Below are positions 24,612 to 33,483 of a DNA stretch of 64,000 bases, piece by piece. A program made the position numbers and the translations under genes. This DNA comes from Rugamonas apoptosis (GTDB lineage: Bacteria > Pseudomonadota > Gammaproteobacteria > Burkholderiales > Burkholderiaceae_D): NCBI RefSeq assembly GCF_014042355.1, contig NZ_JACEZU010000017.1, positions 24,857 through 88,856 of the forward strand. The letters run 5' to 3'. Each line of letters opens with the position of its first letter. Position 1 is the first letter of the stretch. A model generated the notes under the pieces. It was not told where the DNA came from. It did no database searches and saw nothing but the letters and a program-made list of their open reading frames with translations.

Positions 24612-25373
24612 ATGAAATCTACCCCCACCCTGAAACAACTGGCTGGCGTCGTCGTCAGCGCCGTGACCCTGCTGGGCGCCGCGCCTGCCATGGCCGATAC
24701 CATCAGCTTTGAAGCACATGGCCCGGACATCTTCGCCGGCGGCGACACGTTCGCCGAAGCCGGTTACACCATGCAGGTGCTCGACACCGTGGCCGGCAAC
24801 GGCGGCGGCTTCGCCGGCGCCATCGCCAACGGCGCCGACCCCACCACCTGCACCGTGGCCGCCTGCCCGGTCGGCAACAACAGCATGTACTACCTGGGCC
24901 TCAACGACGGCGGCTTGAACATCCACCGCACCGACGCCTCGGCCTTCTCGCTGCATGGCCTGGACTATGCCTTCCTGGCGCCTATCGGTGGCCTGCACAA
25001 CTTTTCCTACGGCCAGTTGATGCTGACGGGCACCGCGGTGGGCGGCGGCACGGTGCGCGCGACGTTCGACTTCCCCCTGCAAAACGGCGCCGGCAACTAT
25101 GTGTTCGGCGGCGCGCCCCTGAACGCGGCGTTCGGCCAGACCAAATTGAGCGGCCTGAACATCAGCGCCTGCATGTTTGATAACAGCGGCAACTGCTACA
25201 ACCCGGCCGACAACCAGGCCCAGTTCGCCATCGACAACCTGAACGTGAGCGCCGTGCCGGAACCGTCGGCCTACGCCATGCTGATGCTGGGCCTGGGCGG
25301 TGTGGCTTTCGCTGCGCGCCGCCGTGCCCGCCAAGCTGGTCAGTCCGCCCCAACCCTGCCAGCCCAAGCCTGA
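24612..25373 (+). CDS. PEP-CTERM sorting-domain protein (QFxxD type)
   Basis: 253 residues from ATG 24612, with a purine-rich AAGGCAAGAGA ribosome site. Signal peptide MKSTPTLKQL...APAMAD, a secreted beta-rich body, then the tripartite sorting tail: VPEPSAYAMLMLGLGG, a hydrophobic segment, and an Arg-rich end (ARRRARQ). The QFAIDNL stretch just before the PEP box marks the QFxxD subgroup. Exosortase would cleave it and place it at the cell surface or in exopolysaccharide. It is 9 bp upstream of an S8 protease gene in one operon, so the two probably act together outside the cell. No exosortase gene is in the window. Confidence 0.9.
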   Translation: MKSTPTLKQLAGVVVSAVTLLGAAPAMADTISFEAHGPDIFAGGDTFAEAGYTMQVLDTVAGNGGGFAGAIANGADPTTCTVAACPVGNNSMYYLGLNDGGLNIHRTDASAFSLHGLDYAFLAPIGGLHNFSYGQLMLTGTAVGGGTVRATFDFPLQNGAGNYVFGGAPLNAAFGQTKLSGLNISACMFDNSGNCYNPADNQAQFAIDNLNVSAVPEPSAYAMLMLGLGGVAFAARRRARQAGQSAPTLPAQA

Positions 25374-25382
25374 GGAGTAGCC

Positions 25383-28300
25383 ATGAAATTACATCCTATC
25401 TCGTCCGCCGTGCTGGTGTTGCTGTCGGCCATGGCCGGCGCCGCCGTGGCCGATGACGTCCGCCATTCCTACATCGTGCAGCTGGTCGACAAGCCTGCCG
25501 CCACCTACACCGGCCAGGTCACCGGCCTGGCCGCCACCATGCCGGCCGCCGGCCAGCGCCTGAACGTGGACGCGGCTGATGTGCAGAACTACCTGAATTA
25601 CCTGGACACCAAGCAGGAAAGCGTGCTGAACACCATCAGCGCCGCTGAAATCACCCACAAGTACAACGTCGTGTTCAACGGCTTCGCCGCCATGCTGACC
25701 GACGACGAAGTGCGCGCCCTGAAGAAGAACAGCGGCGTGGCCAAGATCTCGGCCGACAACATCCATCAACTCGACACCAGCTACACCCCCACCTTCCTGG
25801 GCCTGGACAAGGCCGGTGGCTTGTGGGACCAAGTGGGCGGCAAGGGCGCGGCCGGCGAGAACATGATCATCGGTATCCTGGACGGCGGCATCTGGCCGGA
25901 AAACCCCAGCTATGCGGACCGCGTCGACGAGAACGGCAACCCCAGCCATACCGGCGCGACCCGCGTGTACGACGCGCCGCCGGCCAGCTGGCACGGCAGC
26001 TGCGACACGGGTGAAGGCTTCGGCGTGCAGAACTGCAACAACAAGCTGATCGGCGCGCGCTACTTCAAGTCGCCGTCGAAGAGCTTGCACTGGACTGAAT
26101 TCGATTCCGCGCGCGATTCCGTGGCCGGGCCGGAAGGCCAGGGCGGCCACGGCAGCCATACCTCCAGCACGGCCGGCGGCAACGCCAATGTGACGGCCGT
26201 CGTCGGTGGCGTACCGATGGGCAAGGTGTCGGGCATGGCGCCGCGCGCCCGCATCGCCGCCTACAAGATCTGCTGGACGGACGGCGCGACCGGCAAGAAT
26301 GGCTGCTCCAACGGCGACGGGGTGGCGGGCATCGAGCAGGCCGTGCGCGATGGCGTCAACGTACTGAACTACTCGATCGGCCCTGGCGCGGGCGGCGGCA
26401 GCTTCGACGATCCGATCGAAGTGGCCTTCCTGGGCGCGGCCTCAGCCGGCGTCTTTGTGTCGGCCTCGGCCGGCAATTCCGGCCCCACCAGCACCACCCC
26501 GGCGCCCGTGTCCCACATCAGCCCGTGGCTGACCACGGTGGGCAATTCCACCCATAACCGCAGCTACATCGCCACCGTCACGCTGGGCAGCGGCGCCAAG
26601 GTGGACGGCGCCTCCAGCAATGCCATGACGCCGAGCGCGCCGATGATTTTGGCCAAGGACGCGGGTCTGGCCGGCGTCGATCCCGCCAACCCCAGCCTGC
26701 TGCGCTGCTTCGGCGGCACGGACGGCGTGCCAGCGCTGCTGGATCCAGCCAAGGTGACCGGCAAGGTGCTGGTCTGCGACCGCGGCGCCAACGTGCTGGT
26801 CAACAAGAGCGCCAACGCCAAGACGGCCGGCGCCGTGGGCGTGATCATCGCCAACGTGCCCGGTGGCGCGACCACCATCCTGAACCAGCCGCATAGCCTG
26901 TCGACCATCCACATCGTCAAGGAAGACGGCGCCATCGTGAAGAGCTACGCGGCCGCCAGCGGCGCCGCCGCCACGGCCGCGCTGGGCGACCTGCGCGCCG
27001 TGTTTGATCCGAACGTGCCGGCGCCGGTGATGAACGGCTCGTCCTCGCGCGGCCCGAACGTGGCCAACGCCAACATCCTGAAACCGGACGTGACCGCACC
27101 CGGCACGGACATCCTGGCCGCCGTCACGGCGGACCTGACCCACGCCCAGCGCGACGCCGTCGCCGCTGGCGGCGTGGCGCCGGTGACGGACTGGGCGTTC
27201 TACACGGGGACGTCGATGGCCAGCCCGCATGTGGCCGGCGTGGCCGCCCTGCTCAAGCAGCGCCATCCGGACTGGACCCCGGCCGCCATCAAGTCCGCCC
27301 TGATGACGACGGCCTACGACACCAAGTCGGACGGCCTGAACGGTTCGGTATTCTGGGATGCGACCGCCAAGACCACGGGCACGCTGCCATGGGGCCAGGG
27401 CGCCGGCCATATCGCGCCGACGCCGGCGGCCGATCCCGGCCTGGTGTATGACGCCACCGAGATCGACTACGCGCGCTTCCTGTGCGGCCTGAACGCGGGC
27501 GTGTACTCGGCCGCCACCTGCCAGGCCATCGGCACGGTGCAGCCCTACAACCTGAACCTGGCGTCGCTGACGGCGGCCAATGTGCTCGGCTCGCTGACCA
27601 TGACCCGCAAGGTCACCAACGTGGGCAGCACCACCGCCACCTACACGGCGCAGGCCAATCTGCCCGGTTATACGGTGGACGTGCAGCCGGCCGTGCTGAC
27701 GCTGGCCGCCGGCGCCAAGGGCAGCTTCACTGTCAAGCTGACCCGCACCAACGCCCCGATCGATACCTGGGTCTACGGTTCGCTGGTGTGGTCGGACGGC
27801 ACGCACACCGTGCGCAGCCCGTTGACGGCGCGCGGCAGCGCGCTGGCCGCGCCTGGCCGCGTGAGCAGCGAGGCCGCCACCGGCAGCAAGATCCTGACGG
27901 TGGGCACCGGCTTTGCCGGCACCCTGGGCAGCGTCAAGGGTGGCCTGATTCCCGCCACCATCGACAGCCGCACCATTGGTCAGGCCGACGTGTCGGCGGA
28001 CACGAACAGCCTGTGCGCCGCCGGCGGCGCGCCAGGTGTGAACGTGCACACGGTGGTGATCCCGAGCGGCGCCCTGGTGGCACGCTTCTCCACGTTCGAC
28101 GCCGACACCACCGGCCATGGCCTGTCCGACCTGGACCTGGTGGTGCTCAAGGATGGCGCCGTGGTCGGCAGCAGCGGCGGCAGCAGCGCCAATGAGCAAG
28201 TGCAGCTGATCAAACCGGCCGCTGGTACCTACAGCGTGTGCGTGGTCGGTTACGCTCCCGTCGACGGTCAGGCCAACTACAGCCTGAACTCGTGGGTGGT

Positions 28301-28538
28301 CACGCCGGCCACCGTGGGCGGCAACTTCAAGGCATTGATGCCGAGCGCGGCCACCGTGGGCGGCACCGCCTCCGTGGGCTTGAGCTGGTCGGGTCTGGCG
28401 CTGGGCAAGCGTCACCTGGGCGCCGTGCAGTACCTGCTGAACGGCAGCTACCAGGGCACGACGATGGTGGAAGTAAACACCAACGATCCGCTGCCGCAGT
28501 TCGACAGCGCGCGTGACAAGTATGTGAACGCGAAGTAA
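25383..28538 (+). CDS. Large secreted subtilisin-like protease (S8, cucumisin-like layout)
   Basis: 1051 residues, start ATG behind GAGGAG. Signal peptide, I9 propeptide (SYIVQLVDKPAATY through about residue 130), then the S8 domain with D167 in GILDGGIWPENPSY, H256 in HGSHTSSTAGG and S611 in GTSMASPHVAGVAALLK. Between H and S lies a PA domain insertion (about 400-530), and a fibronectin-III-like domain follows (about 700-820), the layout of plant cucumisin-type subtilases. A further Gly/Val-rich C-terminal region carries a pre-peptidase-like beta domain. Probably an extracellular protein degrader. It has no PEP-CTERM tail of its own. A terminator follows at 28578. Confidence 0.92.
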   Translation: MKLHPISSAVLVLLSAMAGAAVADDVRHSYIVQLVDKPAATYTGQVTGLAATMPAAGQRLNVDAADVQNYLNYLDTKQESVLNTISAAEITHKYNVVFNGFAAMLTDDEVRALKKNSGVAKISADNIHQLDTSYTPTFLGLDKAGGLWDQVGGKGAAGENMIIGILDGGIWPENPSYADRVDENGNPSHTGATRVYDAPPASWHGSCDTGEGFGVQNCNNKLIGARYFKSPSKSLHWTEFDSARDSVAGPEGQGGHGSHTSSTAGGNANVTAVVGGVPMGKVSGMAPRARIAAYKICWTDGATGKNGCSNGDGVAGIEQAVRDGVNVLNYSIGPGAGGGSFDDPIEVAFLGAASAGVFVSASAGNSGPTSTTPAPVSHISPWLTTVGNSTHNRSYIATVTLGSGAKVDGASSNAMTPSAPMILAKDAGLAGVDPANPSLLRCFGGTDGVPALLDPAKVTGKVLVCDRGANVLVNKSANAKTAGAVGVIIANVPGGATTILNQPHSLSTIHIVKEDGAIVKSYAAASGAAATAALGDLRAVFDPNVPAPVMNGSSSRGPNVANANILKPDVTAPGTDILAAVTADLTHAQRDAVAAGGVAPVTDWAFYTGTSMASPHVAGVAALLKQRHPDWTPAAIKSALMTTAYDTKSDGLNGSVFWDATAKTTGTLPWGQGAGHIAPTPAADPGLVYDATEIDYARFLCGLNAGVYSAATCQAIGTVQPYNLNLASLTAANVLGSLTMTRKVTNVGSTTATYTAQANLPGYTVDVQPAVLTLAAGAKGSFTVKLTRTNAPIDTWVYGSLVWSDGTHTVRSPLTARGSALAAPGRVSSEAATGSKILTVGTGFAGTLGSVKGGLIPATIDSRTIGQADVSADTNSLCAAGGAPGVNVHTVVIPSGALVARFSTFDADTTGHGLSDLDLVVLKDGAVVGSSGGSSANEQVQLIKPAAGTYSVCVVGYAPVDGQANYSLNSWVVTPATVGGNFKALMPSAATVGGTASVGLSWSGLALGKRHLGAVQYLLNGSYQGTTMVEVNTNDPLPQFDSARDKYVNAK

Positions 28539-28577
28539 TTCGAAGCAAGGCCCGCTGTCCGGCGGGCCGCACCAGGA

Positions 28578-28612
28578 ACGGCCGGCCCGCGCAAGCGGCC
28601 CGGCCGTTTTTT
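28578..28612 (+). terminator. Terminator of the PEP-CTERM/protease operon
   Basis: ACGGCCGG (28578-28585) pairs with CCGGCCGT (28600-28607) around an inner CCCGC...GCGG stem, followed by six T. Confidence 0.75.
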
Positions 28613-28633
28613 CGTATGCAGGGATGCGGGCAG

Positions 28634-28694
28634 GTGTTACGTCCCGATTTTGTCAGCCAATTGTCGCCACCGTGCCGCGACAATTGCGCTGATA
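28634..28694. repeat. REP-like element: half of a dispersed inverted repeat plus hairpin
   Basis: GTGTTACGTCCCGATTTT (28634-28651) matches, with one C fewer, the arm of the perfect inverted repeat at 34305-34352. It is followed directly by a near-perfect hairpin (TCAGCCAATTGTCG with CGACAATTGCGCTGA). The shared end sequence at two intergenic sites suggests a dispersed palindromic element, possibly REP/RAYT-related. Confidence 0.5.
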
Positions 28695-28705
28695 GCGGAT
28701 GGGTC

Positions 28706-29188
28706 TTATTGCGCCAGCGGCGGCGCGCCCACGGTGAGCGGGCGCGGCACGCAGTGGCCGGCCTGGCAAGTGGCGCCAGGGTCGCTGACGTAGGAGCAGG
28801 TGGACATCATGCGGTCGCGCAGGTCTTCGGCCCGGCGCGCCGCCGCATGTTGGGCCGCCAGTTGCTTGAGACGGCCTCCGTCGTTGTGGCGGTCGGACCA
28901 GGCGCGGTAGGCTTCCGGTCCGCCGCAGGCCTTCGCACCGATGGCGATGGTGTGGCACTGGCGTTCGCTATCGCAGCCGTTGTCGGCCAGTTCGGCCTGG
29001 ATCTGGCGCATCAGCGTGGCGCTGTCGGCCGGCACGGCCGGAGCAGGCGCGGCGGCGGAGGCAGCGGCAGCAGCGGAGGCTGAGACAGCGGAAGCGGCCG
29101 GCGGCGGGCTGCCGCAGGCGGTGCCGCCCAGCGTCAGCGCGATGGCGCAGGCCAGGCGCGAGAGCAGGAGTCGGGACGAGGTATGCAT
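28706..29188 (-). CDS. Small secreted protein / possible lipoprotein, unknown function
   Basis: 160 residues. The N-terminus has Arg residues, a hydrophobic stretch and GGTAC, a poor but possible lipobox. An Ala/Ser/Pro linker follows, then a Cys-rich domain with CDSERQCHTIAIGAKACGGPEAYRAWS and a tail containing CSYVSDPGATCQAGHC; six cysteines suggest disulfides in the periplasm. The AIGAKACGGPEAYRAWS pattern recurs in small secreted proteins of related bacteria, with no known role. It is convergent with the protease operon and 55 bp downstream of the acetyltransferase gene. Confidence 0.7.
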   Translation of the reverse strand: MHTSSRLLLSRLACAIALTLGGTACGSPPPAASAVSASAAAAASAAAPAPAVPADSATLMRQIQAELADNGCDSERQCHTIAIGAKACGGPEAYRAWSDRHNDGGRLKQLAAQHAAARRAEDLRDRMMSTCSYVSDPGATCQAGHCVPRPLTVGAPPLAQ

Positions 29189-29243
29189 GCCCCATCATCG
29201 CCCAGCGCACGCGCCGGCGCAAGTGCGGCGCGCGACGACTTTG

Positions 29244-31922
29244 TTACAAGCCTTTGCTGCACAGGCGGAAGTCGGGGTCGTCATCGTAGGGCTGGATATG
29301 GAAGCCCAGGCTGGCCATCAGCTTGAGCATGCCGCTGTTCTTGCTCAGCACCAGGCCGTTGATTTCCGTCAGTCCCTTGTCGCGCGCCACGTCCATGATG
29401 GCGTGCATCAGCCGCGTGCCCAGGCCCTGGCCGCTGAAGCGGTCGTCCACCACCAGCGAGAATTCGCAGCTGCTGCGGTCCGGATTGGCGATGTAGCGCG
29501 ACACGCCGATGATGCGGTCGTGGACAATGAATTCACCATCCTCGCCCGGCGTGCGCACCGTGTGCACGGCCACCAGCGCCATTTCGCGGTCATAGTCGAT
29601 CAGCGTGTAGCGCGCCAGCATGGGCACCGACAGTTCGCGCAGTGAGGAGGCGAAGCGGTAGTAACGCGATTTTTCGGACAGGCCACGCACGAAATCCTGC
29701 AGCATGGAGGCATCGTCCGGCTGCACCGGGCGCAGCGTGTATTGGCCGCCGCCGCGCATCGGCCAGTCCTGCGTGTAGTTGGCTGGATAAGGCAGGATGG
29801 CCAGGTGGTCGTAGCGGTGCACGGATGGCGGCGCGGCGTCGATCACGATGCGCGCGTCCACCGCCAGCGCGCCATGCTCGTCGACGATCAGCGGGTTGAT
29901 GTCCATCTGGCGCAGTTGCGGCAGCTCGCACACCATTTCCGACACCCGCAGCAGCATCTGCTCGATGGCCTCGCGGTCGGCGGCCGGCGCGCCGCGCCGC
30001 TCGTCGAGCGAATCGGCCGAGCGCACCCGGCCGATCAGGCGCTGGGCCAGGAACTGGTTCAGCGGCGGCAGTTCGATGGCGCGGTCGTTGATCAGCTCTA
30101 TCATGGTGCCGCCCGCGCCGAAGCTGATGGCGGGGCCGAACAGCGGATCGGTGACGACGCCGATGTACATTTCGCGGCCATTGCGCTTGCCGGCCATCTT
30201 CTGGATCGTCACGCCGTTGACGCGCGCTTCCGGCGCCAGGCGCTGTACGGTGGCCAGCATGTCGCCAAACGCATCGCGCACGGCGGCCGCGTTGACCACA
30301 TTCAGCACCACGCCCTGCACGTCGGACTTATGGGTGATGTCGGGCGAATCGATCTTCAACGCCACCGGGTAGCCCAACTGGCTGGCGATCAGGATCGCCT
30401 CGTTGGCGCTGCGGGCCAGGATGGTTTGCGTGATGGGGATGTGGAACGCTGCCAGCAGCGCCTTCGATTCCATCTCCGTCAGCACCTTGCGCCGTTCGGC
30501 CAGTACGCTTTCGATCAGCAGGCGGGCGCCGTCCAGGTCCGGTTCGGCCAGTTGCGACAGCGGTGGCGGGGTCTGGTGCAGCAGTTGCTGGTTCTGGTAG
30601 AACGAGGCGATGTTGGAAAAACCGTCCACCGCCGCTTCCGGCGTGCGGAAGGTGGCCACGCCGGCCTGGTTGATGATCTCGCGCGCCTGGCCCACCTTCT
30701 CGTCGCCCATCCAGCAAGTGAGCAGCGGCTTGCCGACGGCCGCCTTGAGTTCGCCCACGGCTTGCGCCACGGCGTTGTGGTCGCCCGCCAGCTTGGGTGA
30801 GTAAATGGCCAGGATGCCGTCCACCTGGCTGTCCTGGCCGCAGGCCATGATGGCGGCCCGGTAGTGTTCCGGCCCCGCTTCCTCGGACAGGTCGAGCAGG
30901 TGGCCCAGCGCGGCGTGCGGCGGCAGCAGCGGCGTCAGCGCCTGTGCGTGCGGCGGCGACAAGGGCGCCAGTTGCAAGCCCAGTTCCGCCACCCAGTCGG
31001 CCGCCAGCACGCCGGGCCCGCCGCCATTGGTGACGATGGCCAGCCGTGGCCCCACCGGCCGGTAGCGCGAGGCCAGGCACTTGGCGGCCGCGAACAGCTG
31101 CACGAAGGATTTGACGCGCACCGCGCCCGTGCGGCGCAAGGCCGCGTCGAACACATGGTCGCTGGCCAGGATGTTGCCCGAGTGGGTCAGCGCCGCTTCC
31201 GAGGCGCCGGCCGCGTTGCCGGCCTTGAGCACCACCACCGGCTTGGTGTTGGCCGTGCCGCGCAGGGCCGACAGGAAGCGGCGCGCATTGGTCACCCCTT
31301 CCATGTAGATGACGATGCTTTCCGTGGCCTGGTCGGTGGCCAGGAAATCCAGCGTTTGCGCCAGGTCGACCGCCGTGTTGGGGCCGAGCGAGACGACGGT
31401 GGAAAAACCGACGGCGTTCTTGTCGGCCCAGTCCAGGATGGCGGAGGTGAGCGCGCCCGATTGCGACACCAGCGCCAGGCTGCCGGGCCGCGCCAGTTGG
31501 CCGGCCACGCCCGCGTTCAAGTGCAGGCGCGGACGCTGGTAGCCCAGGCAGTTGGGTCCCAGCAGGTGCAGGTCGTGCTTGCGGGCGATGGCGTGCAACT
31601 CCTTGGCCAGCGGCGGTTCCACGCCCGAGGAGATCACCAGCGCCGCCTTGCACTGGATACGGCCCGCCACTTCCAGCGCGAACGCCAGTTCCTCGTTGGG
31701 CAGGGCGATCAGGGCCAGGTCGGCGCGCGAGTGGGCCAGGTCGGCCAGGGTGCCGCTCATGTTCACGTCGAGGAAGGTGACGGGACCGGTGAAGCCGCCC
31801 TCGCGGATCTGGGCGCAGATGCTGCGGCCGTAGCTGGTCTGGGTGTCAGGCTGGTCCACCTTGCCGGCGAAGACGACGATGGCTTGTGGGGAGAACAGGG
31901 GGCTCAGGTAGTGGGTATCCAT
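29244..31922 (-). CDS. Pat/YfiQ-type protein lysine acetyltransferase: NDP-forming acyl-CoA synthetase domains fused to GNAT
   Basis: 892 residues. Residues 1 to about 690 hold the CoA-binding, succinyl-CoA-ligase-like and ATP-grasp domains of NDP-forming acetate-CoA ligases (GPNCLGY, SQSGALTSAILDWA, TNGGGPGVLAADW). The last 170 residues are a GNAT fold (ISRYIANPD and FSGQGLGTRLMHAIMDVARDKG for acetyl-CoA binding). This architecture and length match protein acetyltransferases that silence acetyl-CoA synthetase. A His remains at LTHSGNIL in the region of the ligase phospho-histidine, so ligase activity is not excluded. It follows the HDAC-family gene by 54 bp, so a writer and an eraser of acetyl marks share one FNR-type promoter. 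Confidence 0.88.
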   Translation of the reverse strand: MDTHYLSPLFSPQAIVVFAGKVDQPDTQTSYGRSICAQIREGGFTGPVTFLDVNMSGTLADLAHSRADLALIALPNEELAFALEVAGRIQCKAALVISSGVEPPLAKELHAIARKHDLHLLGPNCLGYQRPRLHLNAGVAGQLARPGSLALVSQSGALTSAILDWADKNAVGFSTVVSLGPNTAVDLAQTLDFLATDQATESIVIYMEGVTNARRFLSALRGTANTKPVVVLKAGNAAGASEAALTHSGNILASDHVFDAALRRTGAVRVKSFVQLFAAAKCLASRYRPVGPRLAIVTNGGGPGVLAADWVAELGLQLAPLSPPHAQALTPLLPPHAALGHLLDLSEEAGPEHYRAAIMACGQDSQVDGILAIYSPKLAGDHNAVAQAVGELKAAVGKPLLTCWMGDEKVGQAREIINQAGVATFRTPEAAVDGFSNIASFYQNQQLLHQTPPPLSQLAEPDLDGARLLIESVLAERRKVLTEMESKALLAAFHIPITQTILARSANEAILIASQLGYPVALKIDSPDITHKSDVQGVVLNVVNAAAVRDAFGDMLATVQRLAPEARVNGVTIQKMAGKRNGREMYIGVVTDPLFGPAISFGAGGTMIELINDRAIELPPLNQFLAQRLIGRVRSADSLDERRGAPAADREAIEQMLLRVSEMVCELPQLRQMDINPLIVDEHGALAVDARIVIDAAPPSVHRYDHLAILPYPANYTQDWPMRGGGQYTLRPVQPDDASMLQDFVRGLSEKSRYYRFASSLRELSVPMLARYTLIDYDREMALVAVHTVRTPGEDGEFIVHDRIIGVSRYIANPDRSSCEFSLVVDDRFSGQGLGTRLMHAIMDVARDKGLTEINGLVLSKNSGMLKLMASLGFHIQPYDDDPDFRLCSKGL

Positions 31923-31976
31923 GTTGTTCTTGTTCGGGATGCGTTGGATGGGAAGGGACCATGCGGGTGACTGGGA

Positions 31977-32906
31977 TCAGTCGTCGAGGCCGAGCAGTAC
32001 TTTCACGTGGGCCGCCGCGCTGCGCGCCAGCGACGACAAATCATAGCCGCCTTCCAGGCAGGAGACGACGCGGCCTTGGGCGTGGCGGCGGGCCACGCTC
32101 ATGATCTGGCGCGTCATCCACGTGTAGTCGGCTTCGACCAGGCCCAGGTTGCCCATGTCGTCGTCGCGGTGGCCGTCGAAGCCGGCCGACACGACGATCA
32201 ACTGGGGCTGGAAGCGCTCCAGCGCCGGCAGCCAGAATTCAGCCACGTTGGCGCGCAGCTGCTCGCCGCCGGAGCGGGCCGGCAGCGGCACGTTGACCAT
32301 ATTGGGGCCGCGCGGCGTGTTGCCGCTGTACGGATACAGCTTGTCCTCGAAGATGGAGCACATCAGCACCCGCTCGTCGTGGTGCAGGATGTCCTCGCTG
32401 CCGTTGCCGTGGTGGACGTCGAAATCGATCAGGGCCACGCGCTCCAGGCCGTGCACGTTGAGCGCATGGCGGATCGCCACGGCCGCGTTGTTGAAGAAGC
32501 AGAAGCCGCCGGCGGCCGCGTACTCGGCATGGTGGCCGGGCGGGCGGATGTTGCAGAACGCGGTAGGCGCCTTGTCTCCCAGCACCAGATCGACGGCCAG
32601 CACGGCGGCGCCGGCCGCCCGCAGCGCGGCCTGGTAGCTGTGCGGATTCATGCTGGTGTCGGGATCGACCTGCACCGTGCCTTCGCGCGGCACCATGCTG
32701 GCCAGGGTGCGGATGTAGAGCGTGGAATGGGCCTGGGCCAGTTGCTTGTCGGTGGCGCGCGGCGCATCGTGGGTCTGCATGCAATCGAGCAGGCCCTTGA
32801 TCAGCAGCATGTCCTGGATGGCGCCCAGCCGGGCCGGGGCTTCCGGGTGCTGGTCGCCCATGTCGTGTTTCAGGCAGTCGGGATGAGAAATATAGGCTGG
32901 CAGCAT
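31977..32906 (-). CDS. Histone-deacetylase-family (HDAC/AcuC-like) deacetylase
   Basis: 309 residues from ATG 32906; an upstream GTG at 32936 is possible. The class II HDAC-like motifs are complete: HPEAPARL near the start, RPPGHHAE with the tandem active-site His pair, DFDVHHGNG giving two zinc ligands, SAGFDGHRDD giving the third, and LEGGYDLSS. It should remove acetyl groups from lysines or from small molecules such as acetylpolyamines. It is the first gene of the operon with the acetyltransferase at 29244, about 70 bp downstream of a predicted class II FNR promoter. Protein versus polyamine substrate cannot be told from sequence. Confidence 0.9.
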   Translation of the reverse strand: MLPAYISHPDCLKHDMGDQHPEAPARLGAIQDMLLIKGLLDCMQTHDAPRATDKQLAQAHSTLYIRTLASMVPREGTVQVDPDTSMNPHSYQAALRAAGAAVLAVDLVLGDKAPTAFCNIRPPGHHAEYAAAGGFCFFNNAAVAIRHALNVHGLERVALIDFDVHHGNGSEDILHHDERVLMCSIFEDKLYPYSGNTPRGPNMVNVPLPARSGGEQLRANVAEFWLPALERFQPQLIVVSAGFDGHRDDDMGNLGLVEADYTWMTRQIMSVARRHAQGRVVSCLEGGYDLSSLARSAAAHVKVLLGLDD

Positions 32907-32982
32907 CGAGAGGGCAGGGCTACGTTGCGGGCGCACGAAGGCGCCGGGCCGCCGTGATCGTTTAACTCATGGTACACAATCC

Positions 32983-33024
32983 AGTGTACTGAGGTGTATC
33001 AAATGTTTCGTTGATCTAAATCAA
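32983..33024 (-). promoter_or_regulatory. Class II FNR/Anr-type promoter of the deacetylase-acetyltransferase operon
   Basis: TTGATCTAAATCAA at 33011-33024 is a perfect FNR/Anr consensus. On the minus strand TACACT (32988-32983) serves as -10, which sets the start near 32976 and the box centre at -41.5, exactly the class II activator position. A second palindrome GTACAC-N6-GTGTAC (32972-32989) overlaps the -10 and start and could be a repressor site. The gene at 33069 ends before this region, so the target is the deacetylase gene. Confidence 0.75.
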
Positions 33025-33068
33025 ACGCGCTGACCAGGCGGGCAGCCTTGCCAGCGCATTGCGGTTCG

Positions 33069-33320
33069 CTAGTGACGATGGGTGGCGGCATTACCGGTAG
33101 CGCCGGCCTGGCCCGGCATGGGCAGGTGTTCCGGCGGCGAGCCGTCCTTGAACAGCTGACGCAGTTGCTGGCGCAGTTGCGGACTGTCTTCGTGATGGTG
33201 GGCGCTGACGGCGTGCTGGACGGCGATTTCCATCAGCTCATTTTCGCTGTCGGCGGCGATGGCGACGGTGCAGTTAATGTCGCTGGGAAACTCCCGGCAA
33301 TCGATGTATTTGCGTGTCAT
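33069..33320 (-). CDS. DUF1059 small protein
   Basis: 83 residues beginning MTRKYIDCREFPSDINCTVA, the signature start of DUF1059 proteins, with a C-terminal Gly/His-rich tail. Soluble, about the usual family length plus 20 residues. Function unknown in the family. It is divergent from the sterol desaturase gene and lies upstream of, but is separated by the FNR promoter from, the deacetylase operon. Confidence 0.85.
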   Translation of the reverse strand: MTRKYIDCREFPSDINCTVAIAADSENELMEIAVQHAVSAHHHEDSPQLRQQLRQLFKDGSPPEHLPMPGQAGATGNAATHRH

Positions 33321-33483
33321 GATCTGCTCCTTGCGGCTGCGGGCGTGGCGCCCAATTCAGTATAGGCCGTGGGGGTGGGGGCGCAATGGGCCGTTGCGAG
33401 GGCGGCGGTGGCCGTATAATCGGGCTGAAGCCAGGGCGGCCGAGGTGGCGGCCAAGGGGCCGACATAGGGATGGGGGTGCTTG

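Noticed and set aside
26442..28415. A 657-residue minus-strand frame within the S8 protease gene
   Set aside because: Low-complexity His/Gly/Arg antisense frame; the protease on the plus strand is complete with its catalytic triad.
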